64,000 bases of DNA from Cyanophora paradoxa (Eukaryota > Glaucocystophyceae > Cyanophorales > Cyanophoraceae): NCBI GenBank assembly GCA_004431415.1, contig QPMI01000029.1, positions 186,001-250,000 of the forward strand, in the 5' to 3' direction. The position numbers were made by a program, and so were the translations under genes. The notes below the pieces were generated by a model that saw only the letters and a list, made by a program, of their open reading frames with translations, had not been told where the DNA came from and searched no databases. Of this stretch, positions 23,179 through 32,824 are shown in pieces (within the stretch, counting starts at the first letter, position 1; each line of letters begins with the position of its first letter).

Positions 23179-24024
23179 TTATGGTTGTGGATCGCTACCG
23201 CCGATGGGATTGTATAGATTGGTATTTAGATATTGACCAAATCGGTTAGCTGTTGCGATTGCGTCGTTTCTTTCGGCATACATAATTACTCTATAATTTC
23301 CGAGTTGTGTAGCTCTTATTATAAATTGGTTATCTTGTGTATCTAAAAGAGGTATTGAATGAAACGCTTGACCGAAATTATCTATGGGGATAATGTGTAT
23401 CGTTAGGCGCGGTCTTGCTCCGTCGGTTCTTCTACATAATGCATAGATGTCCTCAGGTATCGTGTCTCTATATCTATAATGATTTCCTAACGGTTCTAAA
23501 ACATCGGCTACCGCTGTTTGTAAACTAATAACGATTGTATAAATCTTAATAATATACGGCTCATTCATACCTGGGCAATACGTCCTAATACGTGTGTTTT
23601 CATCATCGGGGTTTGGTTGGTCATTTACGATTAGAGGCGCTCCGATGATACCACCGACCCTTAGTCCGTCCCCAATGTAAGCGCCTCCGGATCTACATTT
23701 AATCGCTCCGTTTCTCGATTCATAAGCAAAGTTTGTTACCTTGTTATCATCATTATAACTGTCAGGATCTCCATAAAAAGCGTTAAAGTTTGCATTTGTA
23801 ACAAGAAGTTTCGTAGTTTTCACAATTCCGTTATTTTTGTCACATCGTAACTCTTTCAGTCGCAATTTATGCGTATCACCAAAAGTATTAAGAGTAGGTG
23901 CAAGTTCGGTAGATTCGAGACCATCGACATTATCGATAACAGCATGTTGTAATACGTGATTTGCCGGCGCGGCTAATGAAAGTTGCGCTGTTAAAATACG
24001 CTCAGGAGGTGCGGGTGCCGCCAT
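23179..24024 (-). CDS. Fibre/adhesin-family paralogue 1
   Basis: A 281-residue member of a four-gene family. It shares with 24044-24886, 25211-26230 and 26253-27329 an N-terminal region of about 130 residues: a block like HAVIDNVDGLESTE, then LRLKELRCDKNNG, TTKLLVTNANF and a CRSGGAYIGDG signature. The C-terminal half differs from the others: an all-beta-looking domain without recognisable C1q motifs. By analogy with phage tail-fibre cassettes, the conserved N-terminus may attach to the particle and the variable C-terminus bind a receptor (inference). It is tightly spaced with the neighbours on the same strand. Confidence 0.6.
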   Translation of the reverse strand: MAAPAPPERILTAQLSLAAPANHVLQHAVIDNVDGLESTELAPTLNTFGDTHKLRLKELRCDKNNGIVKTTKLLVTNANFNAFYGDPDSYNDDNKVTNFAYESRNGAIKCRSGGAYIGDGLRVGGIIGAPLIVNDQPNPDDENTRIRTYCPGMNEPYIIKIYTIVISLQTAVADVLEPLGNHYRYRDTIPEDIYALCRRTDGARPRLTIHIIPIDNFGQAFHSIPLLDTQDNQFIIRATQLGNYRVIMYAERNDAIATANRFGQYLNTNLYNPIGGSDPQP

Positions 24025-24043
24025 TTAATATATTAAAACATAA

Positions 24044-24886
24044 TTATGGTGTGGGATCACCTGGGAACGGATCATCGTAGAAGTTATTTAGGTTGTTATC
24101 GGGATTGAGACCACGTGTAGCCGCCACAGCGGCTGGATCTGTTCGCATTCCGAAAATGAGAATATCGTAACCTCCTACTTCTGTTGTCCAAACATTAAAC
24201 GTAGCGGGGTTTTGATTATCAAACTCCACCCAACCTCTACCGCGTCCGATTCCCTGAACAAAGAAAGTATAAGCTGGACCGATAATACCATTTTGTGAAC
24301 GACATATAGACTCAATAGATTTAGGAATAGCAATATTTGGTAATAACCAATTTCCCAAAATTCCATCGGGTTGTGTTGCATTTACGTTATCTACCCCAAC
24401 TCTGACCATTCCAAACACATATGGATAGTCTCCACATGGAGTATACATACGGATACGTTGCGGATTGTCCGCATGCTCAGGTAGAGTATCGGGAATATCG
24501 GTAACAGCAACGGAAGATGCAAGCATACCCGACACACGACAACCGCCGCCAATAACAGCGCCTCCTGATCGGACAACAGCGGCGGCACGTTCTCCGTCAA
24601 AATCTAACGTTCTAATATCCACACCCCATGCGTCAGGTTGCCCGATTCCCGCGTTAAAATTCGCATTTGTTACAAGAAGTTGAGTCGTTTTAACCACTCC
24701 CGAATTCTTGTCGGCGCGTAGTTCTTTCACACGTATCATGCTGTTTTTATCAAATGCATTCGCGGAGTTAGCGCGCTCCGTAGATTCCACACCGCGAATT
24801 TCGTCGGCTACCTCGTGTTGTCGAAAGTGAACGGCGGGCGATCCCAAAGCGTAAACTGGTAATTGCACACGATTATATTCGCCCAT
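24044..24886 (-). CDS. Fibre/adhesin-family paralogue 2
   Basis: A 280-residue protein when started at the ATG at 24886 (MGEYNRVQLPVYALG), which aligns with the starts of its paralogues; an upstream in-frame ATG at 24925 would add 13 hydrophobic residues and overlap the preceding gene by four bases. The N-terminal half has the family blocks (MIRVKELRADKNSG, TTQLLVTNANFN, VRSGGAVIGGG). The C-terminal half is unlike the others except for a short NYRVIMYAERND/GYDILIFGMRTD-type segment shared with paralogue 1. Putative surface or fibre protein. Confidence 0.6.
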   Translation of the reverse strand: MGEYNRVQLPVYALGSPAVHFRQHEVADEIRGVESTERANSANAFDKNSMIRVKELRADKNSGVVKTTQLLVTNANFNAGIGQPDAWGVDIRTLDFDGERAAAVVRSGGAVIGGGCRVSGMLASSVAVTDIPDTLPEHADNPQRIRMYTPCGDYPYVFGMVRVGVDNVNATQPDGILGNWLLPNIAIPKSIESICRSQNGIIGPAYTFFVQGIGRGRGWVEFDNQNPATFNVWTTEVGGYDILIFGMRTDPAAVAATRGLNPDNNLNNFYDDPFPGDPTP

Positions 24887-24921
24887 TGCTTCTTTTACTA
24901 AGAAGGAAAGAAAAATAATGT

Positions 24922-25188
24922 TCACAGCTCTTCTGTGACATTGTTATACTCAATTGCTTTCTTCACAGTTCCCCTTTGGAATGCCTGTAATACAATCGCT
25001 TCCTTTGAGGTTGGTATTTGAACTCCACCTGAGATGCAAGAATGGATTTCTTTCTGAACAATTTCTTCAATTGCAATCCTTGCTCTGTTGTGGGCAGCAT
25101 TATCGATCCAATCCTGAACAGAGGCGGCGCAATATTCCATTCCCAACATTTCGATATCAGTAAGAACCACTTGGTAAATATTCGACAT
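24922..25188 (-). CDS. Small protein of phage tail-fibre neighbourhood type
   Basis: An 88-residue acidic protein with LTDIEMLGMEYCAASVQDWIDNA at the start, then ARIAIEEIVQKE and TSKEAIVLQAF. Small proteins of this general appearance are found beside tail-fibre genes in marine phages, where they are mostly uncharacterised; I recognise the style rather than a named family. Here it sits between fibre-family paralogues 2 and 3, which supports a role in their assembly or a structural accessory role (inference). Confidence 0.5.
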   Translation of the reverse strand: MSNIYQVVLTDIEMLGMEYCAASVQDWIDNAAHNRARIAIEEIVQKEIHSCISGGVQIPTSKEAIVLQAFQRGTVKKAIEYNNVTEEL

Positions 25189-25210
25189 TTCCTAAATTAC
25201 CATAAGAAAA

Positions 25211-26230
25211 TTATACGATGCTTATTAATTCACCTGAAAATCCTGTTTGACTTGCATAGGAAGCGCCTGAATTTGTAACAAGTGTCACATATTCGTTTTG
25301 GGCAAGATTGAGAATGCAAGAGAAACAAAGTGCTTTATTTGTTGCTGACACACTGTTAACTTGGGATATGCTCCATCCCCCAGGATCAGCATCATTCACC
25401 CTTACAAATAATCCAATTGCAGAGGTTGTGGTTGAAAAAGTGAATACTGAAAATCGATAGTGTCCTGCAACAGGTGCTGTGAACCTTCCAGTTGATGTGC
25501 TGAATGAATTGGTATTGTTTACTCGAACTGTTGCCCAGTTTATTAGATCAGCAGAAGTTGTAGCAGTGTGGTTGTAGCCAAGTTGAACTGAAAATCGTGG
25601 ATGTGATGTTTTGAGATAACACCCTGTATTAACTGTCAAACTATTCGCTTCCAGAGTAACAACAGTGTTACTATTTCGTTTCAGGAGAAGGTCTACATTG
25701 GCTCCTGTATCGATTTCTGGTGTAACAACCTTGTTTGTTGCTGTGATTGTAGCCTGTGAGGAAATTGGTAGTGAAATACCAGCATTTGCTGTTACCAATC
25801 CTGTAAAGGTGCTTGTTCCTGTAATACTTACCTGATTTGCTGTAAGGGTTCCATCAATTCTCGCCCCATCTCCAATGTAGGCACCTCCACTTCTCACAAC
25901 AAGAGCAGAGTTATTAATTGTATTGTCAAAGGTTACTATTTTGGGTGTGGTGACCCCTCCTACATCATCATATATTGTGGAATCTGAGACTATCTGACCT
26001 GATTGAACTTGGTTTTTGTTTGAAACTATTAAACCTGTGGTTCTCACCTTGCCCCCATTGCGATCACATCGAATTTCTTTGCATCTGATCACAGAGTTTT
26101 GAGAAAACGAATCGGCTCCTGTCGTTTCAGTGCAAATAAAACCAGGGGTTGCATCTGTTACTGTGTGATTGAGTTGATGTAATTTTGGGGCGGCATAACA
26201 GAAAACAGGGACAGCTATTTGAGTGGTCAT
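25211..26230 (-). CDS. Fibre/adhesin-family paralogue 3 with C1q-like domain
   Basis: A 339-residue protein. Residues 1-120 contain the family N-terminus (SVIRCKEIRCDRNGGKV, VVRSGGAYIGDG). Residues about 120-205 are a low-complexity beta-rich shaft with T/N/V-rich repeats. Residues about 205-339 resemble a C1q/TNF-like trimeric head: HPRFSVQLGYN, FSTSTGRFTAPVAGHYRFSV and a closing TGFSGELIS match the usual beta-strand landmarks. C1q-like heads are known as receptor-binding tips in phage and other fibres. Its closest neighbour in sequence is the next gene, pointing to recent tandem duplication followed by head divergence. Confidence 0.7.
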   Translation of the reverse strand: MTTQIAVPVFCYAAPKLHQLNHTVTDATPGFICTETTGADSFSQNSVIRCKEIRCDRNGGKVRTTGLIVSNKNQVQSGQIVSDSTIYDDVGGVTTPKIVTFDNTINNSALVVRSGGAYIGDGARIDGTLTANQVSITGTSTFTGLVTANAGISLPISSQATITATNKVVTPEIDTGANVDLLLKRNSNTVVTLEANSLTVNTGCYLKTSHPRFSVQLGYNHTATTSADLINWATVRVNNTNSFSTSTGRFTAPVAGHYRFSVFTFSTTTSAIGLFVRVNDADPGGWSISQVNSVSATNKALCFSCILNLAQNEYVTLVTNSGASYASQTGFSGELISIV

Positions 26231-26252
26231 ACTTTACATTATGTGGATAATA

Positions 26253-27329
26253 TTATGAAGAGCTGAGAAGCATACATCCGAAGAAAAATCTGACATTATA
26301 TTCTATATTACCAGCATCATTAGAAGCAATAGTTAAAGAGAGACCATCATTAGCTTCAAGGCTTACAATAATCTCAAACCCATTATGAGCATACACAGTT
26401 GATTTATTTAAAGTTGTAACCTCAACTCCAAATGAGCTTCCATTCTTCCGTAAGAAGGTAGTGATTATTCCATTTCTTCGAGTATCAGGAATAAAAAAGA
26501 ATCCACTGAATGAGACTAAATAGTTACCGGAAACAGGTGCGGTAAAAAGCCCTGTTGTGGTATTGAAATGATTTCCATTGTTGACTATCGCATAAAAGGA
26601 TTCGGTTAGAATGTAACGAAATGTTTCAGTTATTGACCCATTTGGTTGCTGTTTTGTTGCAAAGAAACGAGGATGGCTACTTAATTTGAGATATTTGCTT
26701 GTCGGAAGTGTGAGATGTTGAACAGTTGTGTTATCTGTCTGAATAGTTTTTTGAAGAGAAAGAATGGTATCCCCATTCCTCTTGTAATTCATGACTGTGT
26801 CACTCATGTTGTCAATCTCAGGTGTATTTATTCTTGTTGTAAGTGTGAGAGTTCCATACTGAATACTCCCTGAAAGCCCACCATTAAAGGTCATCAATCC
26901 TGCAAATGAACATGTCCCACTCACAGTCAATTGATTTGCTGTCAGAGTTCCTGCTACATTTGCTCCATCACCAATGTAGGCTCCTCCACTCTTGACTACA
27001 AGAGCGGAAGTATTGCTTGTATTACCAAAAGTAACTATCTGTGCTGTGGTGACTCCACCCACATTATCATATATTGCTGAATTCGGGACTACCTGACCTG
27101 CTTGAACTTGGTTTTTATTCGAGATTATAATGCCTGTGGTTCTAATCTTGCCTCCATTTCGATCACATCGAATTTCTTTCGCTCTGAGTATATTGTCCTG
27201 TGTGAAAGAAGTATTGCTTGATGTTTCAGTGCATATATTCCCGGGTGTAGAGTCGACTACTTCATGAGAAGTGCTATGAAGTGATTTGGCTGCAAGTTCA
27301 TAGTTTGGGATTTCTAAAAGGGAGGTCAT
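26253..27329 (-). CDS. Fibre/adhesin-family paralogue 4 with C1q-like domain
   Basis: Started at the ATG at 27329 (MTSLLEIPNYELAAKS), giving 358 residues; this start follows the true end of the upstream fibre frame (27349) by 19 bases and aligns with paralogue 3, while the longer open frame from 27401 would overlap the fibre. The N-terminal family blocks (ILRAKEIRCDRNGGKI, VVKSGGAYIGDGA) are nearly identical to paralogue 3. A variable shaft is followed by a C1q-like head from about residue 225 (HPRFFATKQ, FNTTTGLFTAPVSGNYLVSF, VRFFFGCMLL). Putative trimeric receptor-binding protein. Confidence 0.7.
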   Translation of the reverse strand: MTSLLEIPNYELAAKSLHSTSHEVVDSTPGNICTETSSNTSFTQDNILRAKEIRCDRNGGKIRTTGIIISNKNQVQAGQVVPNSAIYDNVGGVTTAQIVTFGNTSNTSALVVKSGGAYIGDGANVAGTLTANQLTVSGTCSFAGLMTFNGGLSGSIQYGTLTLTTRINTPEIDNMSDTVMNYKRNGDTILSLQKTIQTDNTTVQHLTLPTSKYLKLSSHPRFFATKQQPNGSITETFRYILTESFYAIVNNGNHFNTTTGLFTAPVSGNYLVSFSGFFFIPDTRRNGIITTFLRKNGSSFGVEVTTLNKSTVYAHNGFEIIVSLEANDGLSLTIASNDAGNIEYNVRFFFGCMLLSSS

Positions 27330-27348
27330 CTTTATAATTACGAAATAG

Positions 27349-30300
27349 TTAAATTGCGACAGCAATGTAATGAATTGTAACTGGAAATCCTGGTCTGTCA
27401 AAAGAACTTAATGGAACTATGTCAAGCTCACAAGTGAAATAGCTACTGTAAACTTGTTTAAGCCTAACATACATTCGATAGTAGTAGGCTGTCTCATTGT
27501 GTTGTATACCAGTTGTTACAATAGGAGGGTTAGCAAAGCTGCTGTTGAAATTAATAGTGAGGTTAAACCTATGGTCAGGATTTGCCCAAAGATAAGGAGT
27601 AGTGTAAACATACGTTCCTGCTTGGATTTTCCCATTAAAATATGCATTGAGTTGACTGGAAAGATCTGCCTCTGTAATACATCGACTGATGGTCGCATTA
27701 TTTGAGGGTTCATAGCATAGAAATTTCTTGCATAGGCATTTCCACGAACAAGTAAGGTTTTATCAAAGTAATTCTGCGAATTGTGGAAGAACCATGTTTC
27801 TTCAAACATAGGTCCTGCTGGTTCTACAATCTGACCTGATCCTACATACATTGTGTTGTTGGCTCTGATTGTGGTGGCTGTGAAAGGATCAAGAGTTGGT
27901 CTATTGGTCAAATCATTGTAGTTTCCTGAGAAAATTGCAGGTTTGTTATAGATATCTGTATTCCAATCATGAGTATGTGCAAAATCTGTAATCTCTGCCT
28001 TAGTGTGGGTGTGACCTACATATGCAACATTTCCAAGATCTGTAATCTCTGCCTTGGTATGGGTGTGACCAACATATGCAACATTTCCGAGATCTAATAT
28101 CTCTGATTTAACATGAGTGTGAGCGAAATTAGTAATATCTGCTCGGGTATGGGTGTGTGCAAAATCTGTGATTTGGGATTTGGTGTGAGTGTGTGCAAAA
28201 TCTGTGATTTCTGCCTTTGTATGGGTGTGTGATCTATTATTAAGATCGAGGAAGCTACCCGAAAATGCAACAGGGTGTAGATTTGCTGCGGTGGGTTTGT
28301 TTATGAGATCATTATAATCTCCTGTGAATGAAATAGTTTTTAGTTCACCCCTTCCTACATAGTCAGACGGGAGATCAATCTTAATGGGCATAATAGCTGG
28401 ATCATTAGGTATCTCATACTCACTTCCTGGGTGGACAACAGGAAACGTTTGATTACATTCAGTATGGACAAAAAAGTTGCATGCTGTTACTGTTCCATCA
28501 ATAATCCCACCTGTTAGAGGAAGGTAATCACCTGTCACACCAATATTGATGCCTGCAATAATCGTATTTAATTCGGTTTCATCTATGTAGTTTTGGGCTT
28601 GTAGGTAATCTTCTGTTACCACTCTCGAAATAGTTTCATTATGAATGTTTTTCGCTGAGGCTCTCTGATTGATTTCTAAAACTCCCTCACCAACTCCACC
28701 ATTATAATTTGTTTTGATCCATGCAATCTCACATTGTTTGTAGTCATCTCGGTTTCCTAAAAGTGTTTCTGCTGCGAGTTGTTCGCGACTGAATATTAAT
28801 TTTGGTCTTGATCCGTCTAAATCGCTTACATTAGTCACATTAATTTGGATTGCTGCGTTTTTATCATCGTAGTTTGCTGGATCAGATGGTAGAGAAATTA
28901 AACCTCCTGTCATTGGGATGTCATCGGCATAGTAATTGGTAAGATAGATTCCCGGTTTTGTGTCTTTGATTGCAATACCACCACCAAGTGGTAATATTAC
29001 ATTTCTTGTGGGTGGTCGAATGTATAATTCGCCTTCCATTGTGGTGCCTGCATCTATTCCCCTGCGATTTACGTAGTAATCGTTTAATTGTAATCTTTCT
29101 GGTGTGTCTATGTTTTGGTAGAGACTCACACCATTGTTAATATCTCCTAATAATACATTTCCTGCTGATGCAAAAGAAGGCTGTTGTCTTACTTCACTCC
29201 AAATATGTAAATGGTCTTCTGGTGGAAACTCTCCTGGTATTCCATCAATTTCGTCCCAATGATGGCGATGCTCTGTGGGCGGAAATCTTTCCGGTTTGTT
29301 TAAAATGTCTTCCCATTCGTGTTCGTGTGGATCTGGTGGAAATGTTTCGGGTTTGTTAATAATATCCCTCCAATCTACGGTAAAATCGAAAAAACCCGGC
29401 TGTAATCCGTCTGGTAATAACTCTTCATCTGGTATATGTGGTTGTTCGTAATCTATGTTAGGTGGATTTAATCCATCTGGTAAAAGTTGTTCATCGAAAG
29501 GTTCGTAACGATCATATAACATATGGTTAGGATCAAATCCATCCGGCAATTCTTCCACGTCTTCACATTCTTTATGTTCGAGAGGGATTACATTAATATC
29601 TGGTGCTAAGAGTTCCTCAGCGGGCGGTTTGTAATCTTTAAAAACTGGTTTATTATAAACTTTTTCCCAACTTACTAAATGCTGCCCAAACGCCACCGTT
29701 TCATCCGCTGTGTATTCTCTTCCTGGTTGTTTCTTTGGTGTGAGATCTGGTGGATCCCATGGTAACGGAAATGGAACGGGAACAGGTCCGTAATGTTCAA
29801 ATATTTCTCTTATCGTTTTCTCACTAACAAGTTTCTCGCCATTTGCATACACGTTGCTACCGTGAATATTTCGCCACTGTCGGGTTCTAATACCAAGATC
29901 TTTTGTGTTTGAAAACAAAGGTAGTAAATGTCGATCCATTTCGACAAGATCGGGATGTAAATGTATCGCTACTGGTTGAGTGGGACTACTATTTACGGTT
30001 ATTGATGGTTTTTTTTCATGAACGTCTTTCGGAGTAAAGAATCCAAAAGGTTCATTTCTCGCAAAATCATAAGTAATGTCTTTTGGATAAACATTATTTG
30101 TGATACATACTTGATTTGCATTAGGAAAAGAACCTATTTGTAAGATTTCTGATGACTCGACAATTGGTGTGCTGCCTTCATTATAAATTCTGAGACCTGT
30201 ATTTTGTTTACCTTTCTCATCCTGAACATTAAATACTAATCGCCCGCTATCGAAACGTGTCGGAATATCGGGATGGGTTTTACTTGTTTTAAGTTTTCGT

Positions 30301-30566
30301 TGTCTTCTTGTTGCTTTAATTTCGGCAACTTCATTTTTTTTAACATTACCCAAACTGAAAGCAATGCTAACATCTTCTTTATCGGGATCCGTTTGATTCA
30401 GTGATAAAGCATGAATTCTGGAATGCGTCTTACTGGGTTTATCGGCGCTCTGATCGATAGAAGCCGATCCTTTGATGGTGATATTATCGAAATTCACATG
30501 TTTAGGGTTTGTTTTACCACCACTTCCTGATATTGTTTGTAAATTTGCTGGATAATTGAAACTCAT
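27349..30566 (-). CDS. Long phage-type fibre protein, one frameshift near the C-terminus
   Basis: The open frame from the ATG at 30566 gives 1016 residues ending at 27516, but similarity-free sequence after about 27715 and the downstream open frame to 27349 show that the original protein continued in another frame; the break lies in an A/T run near 27720-27735. The mid part has repeated W-x-D/E-I-x-N-K-P-x-x-F-P-P-x-x-H-x-H units (29230-29400), and residues about 775-875 hold at least seven HTHTKAEITDFA-type units, typical of phage tail-fibre shafts where HxH motifs bind metal in trimeric fibres. Proline-rich LLPDG repeats occur around residues 340-400. The protein presumably forms a long virion spike. 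Gene starts 49 bases from the divergent phospholipase. Confidence 0.75.
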
Positions 30567-30615
30567 CCCTGGTTACTCTACATATAGAGATTTATTAAAT
30601 TCCGATAAAGTAAAG
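30567..30615. promoter_or_regulatory. Compact divergent promoter region
   Basis: Only 49 bases separate the start of the fibre (minus) from the likely start of the phospholipase (plus). It contains ACATATAGAGATTTATTAAA, which could serve as a TATA-type element in one or both directions. Inference from spacing and composition. Confidence 0.35.
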
Positions 30616-32172
30616 ATGCCTCAGAAATTCGTTTTAGCGTTGTCGGGCGGCGGTGCGCGTGGTATTATCATAACAAGGTTACTAACAGAAATTGAAAATA
30701 GAACTCGAAGACGTATAATAAATCTTGTCGATCTTGTAAGCGGAACATCCACAGGTGGTATAATTGCGATTGGGTTAAATATCAGACATCCTGAGATGCC
30801 CAATGAACCAAAACTAACAGCTAACGATTTGCATAATATTTATCTTACACAGTTACCGTTAATTTTTGCGAATCCGCGAAATATCATTGAAAATGCCCTT
30901 TTCAATACAAAATACGATGCTACACCACTGGAAAGTGCGATTTATTCAGTAACTGGTGAATCACTCATAAGAGATTCTCTAAAAGACATTGTGATTACAT
31001 CTTTTGATACTCAATATATGAAACCAATATTTATCACAAACGATAACAAATACAATTTTTTGCCGAATAAAATAGTAGCGCGTGCTACATCTGCTGCTCC
31101 AACATACTTTTCACCTGTTAGCATTGTAGATTTCAATAATGGCGTAATTGCTTCTCTGATTGATGGCGCAATTTCAGGAAACAATAACCCAAGTGTATGC
31201 GGTTATAGTCATGCAAAAAAGATTTATAATGAAGATGATGAAATTATAGTTATAAGTATATCTTGTGGTGAGGTTGATGCAAATTTAGAATCTGAATATT
31301 TCGGATATGCTTATGAGACTGTGAATAGCTGGGGTATTCTTTCATGGATTGCTTCAACAGAAGGAAGCCCATTAATTAATATGCTAATGGCTGCAAGCGA
31401 ACTATCCGCTCTTGATAAAATGGAAGAATTACTACCTCCAAATCTTGACCAAGGATATAATAGATATTTCCGTCTTTCTGTTCCGCTTCCAAATGATATA
31501 GTTCGATCACTTGATGATACATCTAAGATACCTGAAATGCTCGCATTCACTGAAACGTATATTGCTGCAAATGACGCTATGATAAATAGACTCTGTGATT
31601 TACTTGTAACAAATTATGAGATTAATAACCCTGTCAGATCGTATATATCTTCCACTCTTAATAACATACCTCCCATTGACGCTAATTGGTATCTTCTGTC
31701 AGATAATGCGTTTACCGCTTCGTCTGCGAAATTTGGAAAGGAGGCATTTAAAGCCCGCCCATCATTAACTGGATGGGAAGCGAATGCATCCGCAATTAAC
31801 GGAGTATGGGAAACGCCAACAGAATATCTGCAAATAGCATTCCCATATACATATGAGATCGCTTCGATAATTGCTTATGGTTCAGGTATAACGGCTGCGT
31901 TTATTAAGACTTTCAATGTTGCGACGTCGCAAGATGGGGTTTCATGGTCATATATCAAGTATGAAGGTGTGAATAGAATGTTTGTATGTGAGAATATAAA
32001 TAATGCTAATAACTCTGGGGATGTATCATATAACGGGGGCTTTCCGCTTGCAATAAACGATGTTTTCTATATAGGTTTCCCACTGAGAACAAGATATATA
32101 CGAATATATCCGCTGGTATATATAAATGCTCCGACTATGAGAGTCGATGTGACGGGCGCATTTATACGGTAG
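30616..32172 (+). CDS. Patatin-like phospholipase with discoidin-like C-terminal domain
   Basis: Start set at the ATG at 30616 (MPQKFVLALSGGG), since the upstream extension begins with TTG. The 518-residue protein has the patatin landmarks in order: oxyanion-hole GGGARG at about residues 11-16, nucleophile elbow GTSTGG at about 45-50, and the DGA catalytic aspartate motif (LIDGAISGNN) near residue 200. Patatin-type enzymes hydrolyse acyl chains of phospholipids. From about residue 370 the C-terminus resembles an F5/8-type C (discoidin) beta-sandwich (SSAKFGKEAFKA, YIRIYPL), a sugar- or lipid-binding fold. Together this suggests a membrane-attacking enzyme for entry or exit (inference). It is one of three plus-strand genes in the element. 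Confidence 0.8.
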   Translation: MPQKFVLALSGGGARGIIITRLLTEIENRTRRRIINLVDLVSGTSTGGIIAIGLNIRHPEMPNEPKLTANDLHNIYLTQLPLIFANPRNIIENALFNTKYDATPLESAIYSVTGESLIRDSLKDIVITSFDTQYMKPIFITNDNKYNFLPNKIVARATSAAPTYFSPVSIVDFNNGVIASLIDGAISGNNNPSVCGYSHAKKIYNEDDEIIVISISCGEVDANLESEYFGYAYETVNSWGILSWIASTEGSPLINMLMAASELSALDKMEELLPPNLDQGYNRYFRLSVPLPNDIVRSLDDTSKIPEMLAFTETYIAANDAMINRLCDLLVTNYEINNPVRSYISSTLNNIPPIDANWYLLSDNAFTASSAKFGKEAFKARPSLTGWEANASAINGVWETPTEYLQIAFPYTYEIASIIAYGSGITAAFIKTFNVATSQDGVSWSYIKYEGVNRMFVCENINNANNSGDVSYNGGFPLAINDVFYIGFPLRTRYIRIYPLVYINAPTMRVDVTGAFIR

Positions 32173-32382
32173 AAAAAAGAGGGAATTTTTTCCGATTTTT
32201 TGATTATATATATGTATATGTATATATAATAATATTATTTATTATGTTTTCCAAACATTTTTTTCTTGGTCACACGGCATTACGGAGGTTTGGTATATAT
32301 TGTGTATATATGTCGTGACGCCACGTGTTCGAAAACGTCGACGTCACGTGTTCACAAACGTCACGTGTTCGGGTCGCTGTGA
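32173..32382. other. AT-rich spacer and CACGTG-containing short repeats
   Basis: After the phospholipase stop comes an alternating TATATA-rich stretch (32205-32250), then three copies of an ACGTCACGTGTTC-like word at about 32310-32375. No gene is supported. The region separates the convergent phospholipase and integrase and could hold both transcript ends. Confidence 0.5.
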
Positions 32383-32640
32383 CTCGCTGATCGAATCAGT
32401 TCGATTGCTGATCCAATCAGCTCGATTGCTGATCCAATCAGTTCGATTGCTGATCGAATCAGCTCGATTGGTGATCCAATCAGCTCGATTGCTGATCGAA
32501 TCAGTTCGATTGCTGATCCAATCAGCTCGATTGCTGATCCAATCAGCTCGATTGCTGATCCAATCAGTTCGATTGCTGATCGAATCAGCTGATCCAATCA
32601 GCTCGATTGCTGATCGAATCAGCTCGATTGCTGATCCATT
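32383..32640. repeat. Tandem array of a 21-bp near-palindromic unit
   Basis: About twelve copies of CTCGATTGCTGATCCAATCAG and one-base variants, two of them shortened. Half of each unit, CTGATCCAATCAG, is close to its own reverse complement, so single strands would fold repeatedly. The array lies between the convergent ends of the phospholipase and integrase. Possible roles: transcription termination, replication or packaging signal. Open frames through it on both strands are compositional. Confidence 0.8.
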
Positions 32641-32824
32641 GCGTGTTCGCGGCATGCCCCACAGTAGGGACTTTTTAATTTTCCACCAAATTATTTAATT
32701 GTGGGTTCCGGAACCCAAAAATCCCCCCAAAATCATACAAACTGTTATAACTCTTCACCAACTCATCGCCTATCAAAACCGCGACCATCGCCGGAATCCT
32801 CTTTGCATGCTCTACACAGCTTCG

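Noticed and set aside
32300-32698. Open frames on both strands rich in RLLIQSA or SNRADWI repeats
   Set aside because: They are translations of the 21-base tandem repeat; the unit length is a multiple of three, so several frames stay open by chance.
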